Source: Plazaster borealis
Taxonomy: Eukaryota > Echinodermata > Asteroidea > Forcipulatida > Labidiasteridae
Direction of reading: 5' to 3'
Length of the DNA: 64,000 bases
Assembly (NCBI GenBank): GCA_021014325.1
Contig: CM037463.1
Span: forward strand, 9,307,001-9,371,000
Shown here: piece after piece, positions 54,045-64,000 of the stretch
Layout: each line of letters begins with the position of its first letter
Position numbering within the stretch: position 1 is the first letter of the stretch
Made by a program: the position numbers and the translations under genes
Notes under the pieces: model-generated
Databases searched by the model: none
What the model was told of the DNA's origin: nothing
What the model saw: only the letters and a program-made list of their open reading frames with translations

Positions 54045-55218
54045 GTTAGAATGTGATAGGCCTACTCGACAAAAAGACAAAGCACATGTATTTAACACTA
54101 GCAGGATTTTCCGCATTCAGTTGTTTGTTTGTTTGTTTGTTTGTTTGTTTGTTTGTTTGATTTGGGGGTGTTGGGGTGTTTGTTTGTTTGTTGTTTGTTT
54201 TTCTTATCTGTCCCTATTATTATTTTTTTTCCGTCTTGTATCCTGTATCAATACTGTCACTAAAAACAGTTAAGGACCCTCGCCAGATGAACCTGCGAGT
54301 TATTATAATAATGTGCAACAGAACTCTATAAAATAAATGGTAAAGTTCCCCCTTTTTACGGAGGATTGCTGTTTAACGAGAAAAAAATATGATAATTATT
54401 TAAATTACTTTCTGTAATATACATTATACACACAGACACTTATGTCAAATTTATAATTATTTACAGTTAAATATTAGGCCCTAAACAAAGCTGCACTAAA
54501 CAAACGAGCCGGGGTTTTTTTCGGGGGGGGGGTTTCTGTTGTGTTTGGTGTGGGGTGGTTTTTGTTCCCAAAAATGCCTATCATCGTAGTATTTACTGAA
54601 GGTGGTAGAATAAACACAATTAAACATATTTTATTGGCCAGGTACAGCTTTCACCATTTTCTATCGAATAAACTGATTGCCATTTAATAAACATAGTGTA
54701 TGGCATACTGGTATAGACCTTTTATTGTTGATAAACAAACCACGCTGGTTGACATGGACGGCCGAATGTTAGTAAAACATTCAATCGTGTTAACAGATAT
54801 TTTAACAAAATTTAATATTTTCTGCAAACTTTAAATTAATAAAATAACCCCATAACTGGTTGCTTTGTTTCCAACAAATTCAACACTATTTTTGAATATT
54901 TGTGAAACATTTTTATAAACTGTGGCTATCTGTTTTTGTTTTTTCATTTATGGCTTTTCCATAGTTTTCCAACCTTGGTTGGCAAAAACTCTGACCGTGG
55001 CGTTGCAATAGAAGGTCTATAGTCCAACATTTGGGTTTTTTTCAAACTATGTGGGTCATAGTGTTGTCATTCAGGGTTTCAGATATTCCAAAGTGGTTCG
55101 CAGCACTCTAGCAACATTGCCATCAAAAGTAATAATGTACCCACATCTCCCAAAAACACAACCCCTTTCAGGTATCTTCCACTAAATCGATGTAGGCCTA
55201 TAGAAGCTTCCAAGCACA
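54045..55218. other. Intergenic; GTTT microsatellite
   Basis: A (GTTT)n tract at about 54118-54160 and again to 54195; G runs at 54524-54532. No gene recognised. Minus-strand AATAAA strings near 54634 and 54719 could serve the gene ending at 57509, but they are distant. Confidence 0.4.
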
Positions 55219-55400
55219 CAGTGGCGTATAAGCAGACTTTTTTTTGGGGGGGTTGGGGTTGGGGGGCACAGGCGGGGGGCACAAATGTCTTTGGGGGAAA
55301 TGTAATCGAACAATTCATTTTTGTATATCATTCTCTCAGCGGGAAGGGCAAAAGAGGGGGCAATGGTTTTTGAGCAACCTCCCCTGATTATACGCCACTC
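55219..55400. mobile_element. Mini-element with GTGGCGTATAA ends
   Basis: AGTGGCGTATAA and the inverted TTATACGCCACT bound a G-rich 180-bp core. It is related by its ends to the hAT-type element at 27525. Confidence 0.55.
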
Positions 55401-55418
55401 TCTTAAAGGTTTTTGACT

Positions 55419-55503
55419 GAAATTCGCTCTAATCAATTGAAACTATAGGGACAAAATCATCTGTAGTTGTCACTATAGTTTCAATCGATTAGAGTGAACT
55501 TCA
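55419..55503. mobile_element. Short perfect-ended hairpin
   Basis: Arms of about 30 bp: CTCTAATCAATTGAAACTAT and, inverted, ATAGTTTCAATCGATTAGAG, with three or four mismatches, around a 25-bp loop. Confidence 0.75.
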
Positions 55504-57508
55504 ATCTAAAACTTCAAGAGTGCAAACACAAGATATGATTATATAACTTCGAACATCTTTTGTAGAATGAGGAGTATTTAGGGATGGGAATCGGATTTTT
55601 TTGTGAGACAACAAAAACGGTGTAGAAAAGCAAAATCAGCAAAGGCTAATAAGTCCACAAACTCGCGTACACAACCAGTTTTAAGAACAATAATAGTTCG
55701 AGTGACAAAAAACTGGTGGGTAATTAGAGAAGGTCATAGGGTGGTGCGTTTCCTCTCGGCAATGGTTTCCCGATTTGCCTGATATAGAGCGAAGATCCGG
55801 TATTGTGCAAATTTTCATGGGAAAACAGTGACACGGTAAAATTTCCTTTCCTTCATTTCGCAAGTGACCATCAATCTTTGTTGTTTAGTACAATCTGTGA
55901 GAAATATACGGTGGAGCATTTGGGTTTCATGGATCGGACAAGTGTAGGGTTTATATGCGCAATTGTGAAGTCATTTTGGGCAATATAAAACACTAATAAT
56001 ATAAAATAAATTAACACTAATGTGCCTGATTAAAAGATTAAATGGTGATGTTCAATTTACGCTCATAAAAACAAGTGAAATTTGTCATAGTTCAATTTAA
56101 AAACCACCCCTTCCCCCCCCAAAAAAAAAATAATAATAATAAAAATAAATAAAATACCCCCAATGGGGCGCCCTCTTGTAAATAGATACAATATATATCG
56201 TTAAGCGTTTCGCTGTAATTAGACAGACCCAAGCGAGTCTAGTTAATAATATATCGATTACAAACAGCAGGTTGACAAATTTGGCAGAAAATAGACAAAG
56301 CATAAACAGCTTAAAAATTATAATTATTATTTTGGTCGATGGCAACTTCATGATGCCATGAAATCGGCATTACATCACATTCATTCCTCTTCACTATTTA
56401 CATTTTACATTACGGAAACCGCATCTGATTTCGTTAGTTTAAAGTCCACTTTGGACAACAATAATTGTACACATTCATTAAAGTAATATCAACTGGAACA
56501 TTGGGTTCAAAGATTTATAGAAAAATGGAGAGAACTTGCACTTTAAGGTATTGCACACTTTTGGTAACAGCTCAAAATCAGTGTCCACATTTTGAGTGAT
56601 TCAACATAATGCATGAACAAACAAACCTGTGAAAGTTTGAGCTCAATTGGTCATCGAGGTCACGAGAAAATAGTGAAAAGATACCTTATGTGTTTTCTGT
56701 TTTTTCAAACATCGAGTTTTTATCACCGCGCGTGATAAAAACTATTGTTTTACTCATTTCTCAGAAACGATAGCATTTCAGGCAGAAATATTTTAAGGAA
56801 CCCTTTCTACCCTTTTCGATCTTACCAGGGTACCAGTGTACAGGGTACTTTAAGGTAACTATAGTCAACTTGCGAGTACAACCGTATAAAATATCCTGTG
56901 GGAGAAGCGTTGGTTCTGCAATATCTTCACCGAGATTAATATAAGTGTACTTGTATTTATAATACGTTTAATGTTTTAATTCACTAAAGCAGGGCGATAC
57001 AATCCAAACTAAGTTATAGCGTGCTATTACCAAGTAATAAACAATACATCTACATTGAACCATGGATTCGGTCGTGTTTTTGTTTAATGCAAGCTCTTGT
57101 CCATACCTTTTGGCATTGGCTACAGCGGTGTAAAACAGATACCGACGTAGACCCTATTGGTGTAAACTCATTGTTTGGAACGTAATTATACAATCGAAAT
57201 AATTAACTGCGGATTGTGGATTATTTATAAGTGCCACTCGTCATTCCTTTTTCATCATGTACCAATCACACAATTTCCTTCATTTTTTAGTGGAAATTTG
57301 GAGATGAAACAATTCGATAAATGCCCAACTGTAGTTAGGTTTTGCATTGGTTTTGCATTGGTCAGCATCGCTTTTCTTCCGCATGTAGGCCTATACAAAT
57401 TGTGTGTGTCCCTTTTTCCAACGGGTGCATGTTGCTTACATTATTAAGCCATCTCAAAGTTTCCTTGTTTGGTTTGGCAGTTATTGAACTTTCGGTTGAC
57501 CAGAACAG
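55504..57508. other. 3' flank of the minus-strand gene; includes one MITE
   Basis: Apart from the TTAA element at 56543-56853, a fragment at 56868-56930 (CAACTTGCGAGTACAACCGT) matches the Penelope-like tail near 17545-17600. The proximal part is presumably 3' UTR of the gene at 57509-59073. Confidence 0.45.
56543..56853 (-). mobile_element. TTAA MITE family E
   Basis: It begins TTAAGGTATTGCACACTTTT and ends TACCAGTGTACAGGGTACTT then TAA. Internal AGCTCAATTGGTCATCGAGG and a hairpin TTTTTATCACCGCGCGTGAT then AAAAA relate it to families A and C. Confidence 0.75.
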
Positions 57509-59073
57509 TTAGTCCCTGCAATTAGCAGAAGGTGGCAATGTTGGAGACGGGGTCTCGGCCGACGAGTCCAACTCACCCTCAATGGACGATTTCTTGGTCA
57601 ACTGTTTCTTTCCCTTCAAACTAAACCGAAACTTTTTCCGAGGTTCTGTGACGAGTGGCGACTTGGTGCACCTTTGTGGAAGCAGTGCTCGAGGCTCTGC
57701 TGGTACCCACTCACCCGCAACGCACTCTGTTGATCGGGTTCCCTGGTTGCCCTTCACCATGGCCGATCGACTCCGTTGCGGAACCCGTCCCTGCAATTCG
57801 TCAGCGCCGGGAGTGCGGACGGCGTTCCTCGCCGAGTAGCTACGCTCCAGCCTCCCCAGGGGACTCTCATCTTGCGGTCGACGCTGCAGTGAGCCACGAT
57901 GGTCGCTACGTTGGGATGGGTTCCTGTTGAGTTTCGAGTAGATGCCGTGATCGTCAACTGGTAGAGGCGGTAGACGCGGACCGCATGACTCGTAGACATT
58001 ACTGGATAGCGGACGCTGCGGTAAACGCGGTCTTGTCTTCTCGATTGTATTATCCAAGGCGTCGTACATTTCAATATCGCAGGGACTTGTACCGTAGGAA
58101 GACGACAGCGTTGGAGAGTTAGCACCGAGGGACGCTATGGACGAACCTCGAGAAGATGTGCTCGAACGCTCGCTCAGGGTGCCAGTTTTGGCTGCAACTA
58201 GAACTCCCCCACTTGGAGAGTTAATGGGTGAACACTGTGGGTCTACCTCGTCGTAGTCGTCTTCTGGGCCGATGATACCCCCTGGTGATCCGGCCGGGCT
58301 ACCCTGCTGCTCCAGTGTGAAGTAAAACGGATCTGTGACGGGACTGTCGCCTCTTTGGTTTGACGCAGCTGTGGAATAAGGGCGTTCTTTAGTCACCGTC
58401 GCAGGGGAGATACTTCGAAAACTGTTCATGTTGTAGTCACTGTGCCGGTGCTTGACAGTCATGGGAGAACCACTTCTCACCTGAAAGTCCATTGGCGAAG
58501 CACTCCTTTCAACGGTGACAGGGGAGTCCCTTCGTTGCAAGGTCATGGGGGAACTACAGCGAGGTGCAGCCATTTGGGAACCAGAACCCTCTTTTCTAAG
58601 AGTTACGGGAGAGCTGTTCTGAGAGGTCATGGGACTATTGCCTTCGCGGACAGACGCAAAATATCCTGAAGATCGATTTGACACGTCTAAACTTGGTGAG
58701 ATCGTATCGAAGGGATCGGCGTAATCATCCTCTACAACGATGGAATTGTAACCATTCACTGGGTCGGTCTGAGGCAGGTCTGTTAGACTGGAGTGCGACC
58801 TGCTCTTTGCTCTGTTCTCATGCGTAAGGCGCTCTGGCCGGCTGTACGGGCGCCACTCGGCCATGAGACTTCGTCGTGAGGTGCCGCCCGGTACCGGCGG
58901 CGGACCACCGTAGTTGCATACCAGGGCCGCCACGCTGGCCGGCAACGGGGCGTCCAACGAAGCCATCGGGGAATGCACCGAGATCGGTCTGTGGTGAAAG
59001 CTTCGTAAGCTCGATCTTGCGGGACCTCCTCGCTGAAACATGTCTGGTAGTGGGGGTGGTGCCAATTTAGTTT
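57509..59073 (-). CDS. Last exon of an unrecognised Ser/Pro/Tyr-rich protein
   Basis: On the minus strand a strong acceptor (TTTTGTGTGCAG) opens a 521-residue reading frame ending in TAA at 57509-57511. The first codon is split after one base, so this is a phase-1 junction and the upstream exons lie beyond the window or unrecognised to the right. The product looks wholly disordered. Eight SP[MVA][TD] motifs lie at residues 147-247. SH3-type ligands are APPPLP (5-10), RPRLPQRP (348-355) and RLPPLP (367-372). Candidate SH2 tyrosines are YADP (118), YDEV (274), YDAL (337), YESC (361) and YSKL (379). The C-terminus is basic (KKFRFSLKGKKQLTKK). This composition suits a signalling adaptor or a receptor tail, but I do not recognise the family. 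It is far more GC-rich than its surroundings and convergent with SNCAIP. Confidence 0.85.
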
Positions 59074-60118
59074 CTGCACACAAAAGGGGAGAAACAAGCG
59101 ATCAATATCATAGAAAGGAGAGTCTGTATTACATTGTGCTTAATCATCCACATAAGAAGTGGAATGGACACTGAAAATATACTGCATTGTGGTCCCTCCA
59201 TGATGTTTTTTATAACTCTTCTACTTTTGATAACGTTTTAAAATTCCGCACTATAAACTTTGTATGCAGCGAAAGGAGAATCTGTAACATTTTGCATATA
59301 ATCATCAACATAAGAAGTGCCTATATGTATTTGGTATTGGATACTGAAAATATACTGCGTTGCGGTCGCTACACAACGTTTTCTTTTTCAAACTCTTCTA
59401 CTTTTGGTAACGTTTTAAAACTCTGCACTTTAAACTTTGTATGCTCTGATGCAAGTTCACGCACGGAAGGCTGTGAAAACATTGACCGAGTTTAAGGTTT
59501 CTCATATTCCACACTTCAAACTTTGTATGCTGTGATGCAAGTTTACGCACGGAAGGCTGTGAAAACATCGACCGAGTTGTCAGGCTTCTGGACCCTCTAC
59601 CGATAGCCATTTCGTATTATGGCAAAACTGTTCTGCAAAACCCACCTGCAAAAACCCACACAAGGCCGACATTTCCGGGTCATGTTTAACCTCAACATGT
59701 ACAAGAAATATCAACATGTGTATATAGGACAACAATTAAAGTGTCAAAGTGCCGTTGTTAAATTTCCCTTTAATGACAGTTCAGTTTCTGCTTGGCCCAC
59801 TCTGCTGGTTGAGTATAACTCCAGAGTTTCGATTCAGTGTTTTCTTTTGAAACTGTTATAATCATACAATGGGTTCATTATGTTCACAGTTTACGGACAT
59901 CGCAGCCATGGGTTAGTGTAGAAAAATCACCACCGTTTGAAAATCAAACAGGATAGGCCTACTTTTAAGACCTTTAAATCTATAAGCAGTGGCGTAACTA
60001 AGGGGGACCACCCACCCCCCCCCCCCCATTCGAAATGTGTGTTTTTGTTTTTGATTTGTTTTTTTGTTTTCTGTTTTTTGTTTTTTGTTTTGTTTTTTTG
60101 TGTTGTGTTGTGGGTTTG

Positions 60119-60149
<31 letters not shown>

Positions 60150-62295
60150 GGGGGGGGGGGGGGTTTCACAGAGACCTTTTCATGCACTATGCAGCAAATG
60201 TACAACTGTACTCTATAACTATAACTTTATTCTTCATCAACCCAGTTGTGTTGAAGTTTTGGGTCAAGGTGGTGTCCTTGGCGGTTGCCATTTCGGTTGG
60301 CGGTGAACCCCTAGTTCAGCCCTTGGTTTCCGGTGACTTAGACAGAAAAACCGGTTTGTTTATCAAATACACAGAGGTGATTATAAAGGGATAAATCTCA
60401 TAATTTTTAGGGGGAAAGGTTCACATTCGGTTCGGTTGGGAATCGAACCACGCAACTTTCGCGCTGTAGAAACGATACAATACAATACAATGCAATACAA
60501 TACAATACAATACAATACAATACAATACAATACAATACAATACAATACAATACAATACAATACAATACAATATACATGTACATATTTTATAGAGCACTCT
60601 TTCTCTTCAAATATGGTTTACACAGCGCTAAACAGAGTAGAAAATTAACCCAAAAATGTAATTAAACATGTAGGTCATCATTGTTCAAATAGATCAGATG
60701 ATATTGTTAGAACAGACGATTGTTCAATAATACACGAAGCAATAATTATGTTATTAATCAAGTAACAAAGCTAATTATACATGTACCTTATGAGGAATAT
60801 GAATCAAGTCTTCATAAAATATGTCTAGAAATCAAACAGCTAGAGCTTACTTCAATTAGCAGGATTTGAAACTGTGTACGGTGGGAAAAGCAATCTTACA
60901 AAGAGAGATCATATTAAGTGTTTGTAAATTAATATCTCTTGGGTCGTTGTGGAGTCCTAAAAAGGGAATAGCTGGTGTAGCAACTTGACAATTTGATCGC
61001 TTGTCTGATTGTTCTTAGTTTCAGTTGTTAAATTATTATCTAGTGATCGTTTGTTTTCTTCGTCTTTTTTTGTATGGAAGATATCAATTATTAGAACCGA
61101 TACCAAATCTACTGGGAGCTATTATGCAAATTCTCGTTGACTACAGAACAAAGACTAATGGTACATAGTTTCCACCACAACCATTTGTTTTGTTTTTTTT
61201 TAACATTTTCAGGGGGGGGGTTCTATAAAATAAAATAAACGAGGTTATTCCCGAAAGGTGTGTACCTCTTATTCGAATTATTTCATTTTGGGAGCATCTA
61301 TTTTAGAGTCGAAATCATGTTTCCAACTCAAACTTTAAATGTCATTATTTGAGGAGGATGGGGTTTTTTTTTTTCAAACTGTATATACTCGACTATATTA
61401 TTCCAGAACGTGCTTGAACTTAATTGCGTTTTACCATCCTGGCAAAATATTTCCGCTCGGAATTCGAGTTCTTTTTTATTTTTTGAGAAAATGCTGATTG
61501 TGTAACGAGGCCTCTAATAATGTACTTCCCGCTCCTCAGAAACTAAAAACCAGGTACACGTCTTGTAACTAAATTTACTCAGGAAAGTGTAATTAACGCA
61601 CGGAATTCATCAACGAGTGGTTTGTATGTTAGATTCAGATTAAGAAAGCACTGTCTCTGAAAAAGAGGAGTGCATTTTCTTCTTCTTCTTCTTTTTCTTC
61701 TTCTTCTTTCTGTGAGGGGGGGGGGGCAGGTTTCGTGTTTCGTTCCCCCTTTGATCGGGCTTGTTGGTGTCGGAGTAGTCTTACAATCCGCGGTCGCTGC
61801 TCCTTGAGAGTGTTAGGTTCCAACCACTTCCAAAGAGTGTCTGACTCCTTCGATACCTTGCTTAGTTGGAGGGTGGACATGGGATTTGTCTCTTCTGGCG
61901 ATGGATACTACCATTTTTGTTTTACCCTGTTAAGTCTTTTGTCTAATTGCTCACACTTTTTATTGTTATAACAACGTTATTTCCCAGTAATTTTGTAAAC
62001 AATTACAAGCGACTTCAATCGTTTTGAAATAAAGATGTCATTGAAAAGTCAAACAAAAAAGTCTTCTCCTTCTTCTTTTGGCTGTGTGAAACTGCCGGGT
62101 ACGATGTTGCGTAACATTTTCTCAATACTGGGTAAACAACAATTGTTGTTGTAACCCTCACTTGTGTCAAACATAATACACAAGGGAAATGTAACACTGT
62201 ACACATAACTGGGTGAGAGATAAAACAGCTTCACACCAAAGTTTGAGTTAAGATTATTTACCAGTGTCTTGTTTTAGACGGCACGTATTTGAATG
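59074..62295 (-). other. Upstream intron of the minus-strand gene, repeats
   Basis: Diverged tandem duplications lie at 59112-59440 and 59425-59590. A hAT-like end (GCAGTGGCGTAACTAAGGGG) at 59986 is followed by C runs, and then T(>25)-G(>10) at 60121-60163. No coding exon was recognised. The minus-strand open stretch at 61635-61880 is low-complexity at one end and unsupported. Confidence 0.45.
60472..60572 (+). repeat. (ACAAT)n microsatellite
   Basis: About 19 copies of ACAAT with one variant unit (GCAAT), flanked by single-copy DNA. It yields a chance repetitive reading frame. Confidence 0.95.
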
Positions 62296-62667
62296 TTAAA
62301 GGCACTGTACACGTTTGGTAATGACTCAAATTTAGCATAAAAACTGACTTGGTAACGAGCAACAGAGAGCTGTTGATAGTATAAAACATTGTAGGAAACG
62401 ACTCCCTCTGAAGTAACGTAGTTTTTGAGAAAGAGGCAATTTCTCACTAAAATAATAAAAGACTTCCTGCAAGAAGTTTTTATTCCTATCTGAAAGCACA
62501 CAGATTTGTACAACAAGGGTGTTTTTTCTTTCATCATTTTCTTGCAACTTCGATGACCAATTGAGCCCAAATTTCCACAGGCTTGTTATTTTATGCATAT
62601 GTTGGGATACACCAAGTGAGAACACTGGTCTTTGACAATTATTACCAAACGTGTTCAGTGCCTTTAA
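62296..62667 (+). mobile_element. TTAA MITE family A, copy 7
   Basis: TTAAAGGCACTGTACACGTT to AACGTGTTCAGTGCCTTTAA; hairpin AAGACTTCCTGCAAGAAGTT. Target duplication intact. Confidence 0.9.
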
Positions 62668-62720
62668 AGCCTGCGCCCTTTTGTTTCCGTTACACGTCAT
62701 CATTTCACCTGTGTGAACCT

Positions 62721-62848
62721 GCCGTCGATTTCACCAGGACTAGTCTTAAGTTAGGACCAGTAACTGGTCCTAACTTAAGACTAGTCCTATCTCTTAGCAT
62801 TGCCTAGGATTAATCCTAAGTTAGGAAGAGTTTGGTGAAATCGACGGC
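62721..62848. mobile_element. Nested-palindrome MITE (GCCGTCGATTTCACCA ends)
   Basis: Outer arms GCCGTCGATTTCACCA / TGGTGAAATCGACGGC are perfect. Inside the left half is a second, self-contained palindrome (GGACTAGTCTTAAGTTAGGA, CCAGTAACTGG, then its inverse). Confidence 0.9.
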
Positions 62849-62938
62849 TGGTTCCTAAAATCTCATTTGAACACACGGGACTTTGCATGTTGGAATAATC
62901 CCTCTGAATGCACCAGACTATAAAACAAACTCCCGGTT

Positions 62939-63233
62939 GCATATTTTTTTTTACACCGCAGCGAGGGGTTTTGTACTAAAATACTGCCAATTCCTGTCTT
63001 GAGATGAGACTACAAACAGTTATGCCTATAAAGGGTTAGGTTTGGGGTAAGGGTTAGGGTTAGGGTGAGGGTTAGGGTTAGGGTTAGGGTTAGGGTTAGG
63101 GTAAGGGTAAGGGTTAGGGTTAGGGTTAGGGTTGGGGTTAGGGTTTAGGGTTAAGCGTAGTCTCCTATCTCAAGACGGAATTGACAGTGTTACAGTACAA
63201 AACCCCTCGCTGCGGTGTAAAAAAAATATATGC
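62939..63233. mobile_element. Inverted-repeat element with telomeric-repeat core
   Basis: The ends GCATATTTTTTTTTACACCG and, inverted, CGGTGTAAAAAAAATATATG then C are followed by CAGCGAGGGGTTTTGTACT on both sides, giving TIRs of about 75 bp with gaps. The core (63034-63152) is TTAGGG repeats with variants. A perfect 9-bp duplication, CTCCCGGTT, flanks it at 62930-62938 and 63234-63242. A 9-bp target duplication is typical of Mutator-like elements; no transposase is present. Confidence 0.85.
63034..63152 (+). repeat. Interstitial TTAGGG array
   Basis: About a dozen TTAGGG units, plus GTAAGGG and GTGAGGG variants, G-rich on the plus strand, wholly inside the inverted-repeat element. Confidence 0.95.
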
Positions 63234-63310
63234 CTCCCGGTTACGGGTCCCGTGGGGTCTGATCCAGATCTAGGTGTCAAATGTGTGTCAAAAAGACCGT
63301 GAGTCGTGAG
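63234..63310 (+). mobile_element. GGGTCA-palindrome MITE (family G), fragment 4
   Basis: CCCGGTTACGGGTCCCGTGG then GGTCTGATCC matches 20609-20640 of copy 3 (CCCGGTTACGGGTCC). The telomere-cored element is inserted in it. Confidence 0.6.
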
Positions 63311-63354
63311 TGGAAAGGTAGCATTTTCCCTCTTGATATCCACGTTTGTTCAGG

Positions 63355-63960
63355 TTCAAAGGATGTGCACAACATTGTAAGGTTACAAATTATATGCAAA
63401 CAACTGTTAAAAGCACTGAACATGTTTGGAAATTGTCAAAGACCAGTGTTCTCAATTGGCGTATCCCAACATATGCATAAAATAACAAGCCTGTGAAAAT
63501 TTGGGCTCAATTGGTCATCGAAGTTGCAAAAAAGGATGAAAGAAAAAACACCCTTGTTGTACAAATCTGTGTGCTTTCAGATCGGAATAAAAACTTCTTG
63601 GAAGAAGTTTGCAGCAGCTAATAATTATATTTTCTCACTAAAGATAAATGTTTACATGTTTACAGATTTGCACATAACTTACACGTTTAAAAATGGTTAT
63701 CGTGGAAAACTTCCATTGAAATATTTTGCCTGAAATGCTATAGTTTTTGAGAAATTAGTAAAACAAATAGTTTTGATCTCGTAAGAGCAAAACCTAATGT
63801 TTGAAAAACAGTGAAAAATGTGGGGTTTTTTTCATTATTTCCTAGTGATCCCGGTGACCAAATGAACTTAAAGTTCCACAAGTTTGTTATTTTTTTCATG
63901 TATAAAAATGTTGGGTCGCATAACGGGTGGATACTATAGTCTTACACAATGAACGGTTTT
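63355..63960 (+). mobile_element. TTAA MITE family C, copy 2, interrupted
   Basis: The left end TTCAAAGGATGTGCACAACA and the right part from 63641 (AAATGTTTACA, ACAGATTTGCACATAACTTA, ATGCTATAGTTTTTGAGAAA) match copy 1. A family A segment lies between them. Confidence 0.75.
63407..63640 (-). mobile_element. TTAA MITE family A, truncated copy 8
   Basis: It begins TTAAAAGCACTGAACATGTT and runs through the hairpin ACTTCTTGGAAGAAGT, then breaks at TTTTCTCACTAAA, lacking the last ~140 bp of the family. Confidence 0.8.
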
Positions 63961-64000
63961 GTCTAAGTGTTAAAGACGTTATATCTTTGGTACTAATTGC

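Noticed and set aside
60035..60394. Phe-rich frames near 60.1 kb
   Set aside because: They cross poly-T and poly-G runs beside a hAT-like end; composition artefact.
60436..60648. Frame encoding a Thr/Ile/Gln/Tyr repeat
   Set aside because: Translation of the (ACAAT)n microsatellite.
61635..61880. Minus-strand frame with a plausible N-terminal part as an exon of the 57509-59073 gene
   Set aside because: No acceptor precedes it, one end is a Glu run from a CTT microsatellite, and the donor phase could not be tied to the last exon.
63034..63152. TTAGGG array as a chromosome end or fusion point
   Set aside because: It sits wholly inside an inverted-repeat element with a 9-bp target duplication, so transposition explains it.
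1..64000. CRISPR arrays, operons, bacterial genes or prophage
   Set aside because: Spliced genes, SINEs and MITEs show a metazoan nuclear genome; the tandem arrays have no spacer structure.

Overview
This is a metazoan nuclear window, AT-rich and dense in repeats, with long introns and large intergenic spaces. The organism is most likely an echinoderm, with a sea star as my best guess. Evidence: a deuterostome-style synphilin-1 gene, TTAGGG repeats, tRNA-headed SINEs, and many short inverted-repeat elements of a style I recall from echinoderm assemblies. The species assignment is inference.

Layout. (i) 1-8084 has no convincing exon; it holds TTAA-flanked MITEs, one nested insertion and a perfect 226-bp tandem duplication. 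(ii) 8085-9010 looks like a promoter plus first coding exon on the minus strand: a signal-peptide exon ending at a phase-1 donor, below a CpG-rich stretch with a TATA-like box, an NRF1-type site and a GC box. The rest of that gene would lie to the left and was not found. (iii) 9010-29300 is intergenic. It is packed with MITE families, a decayed Penelope-like retroelement end, a LINE tail and hairpin elements, one family carrying perfect GGTCAnnnTGACC palindromes. (iv) 29450-48094 (+) is a complete synphilin-1 (SNCAIP) orthologue. Twelve coding exons join in frame to 4023 nt (1340 residues), with central ankyrin repeats, a coiled coil and long disordered flanks. Its introns carry MITEs, SINEs, a tRNA-Asn-like sequence and two large minisatellites, and its last coding exon lies inside a tandem repeat that runs on into the 3' UTR. 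(v) 48480-57508 is intergenic with several foldback elements. (vi) 57509-59073 (-) is the large last exon (521 residues) of a gene convergent with SNCAIP. It encodes a disordered Ser/Pro/Tyr-rich tail with eight SP[MVA][TD] repeats and SH2/SH3-type motifs; I cannot name the protein. (vii) 59074-64000 is that gene's upstream intron or flank, ending in a pile-up of elements that includes a telomere-repeat-cored inverted-repeat element with a perfect 9-bp target duplication.

The clearest new material is in the mobile-element biology: TTAA target duplications proven by an empty site inside the window, nested insertions, MITEs with tandem-repeat or telomeric cores, and MITEs carrying receptor-like palindromes. 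The synphilin gene adds a C-terminus embedded in a minisatellite.
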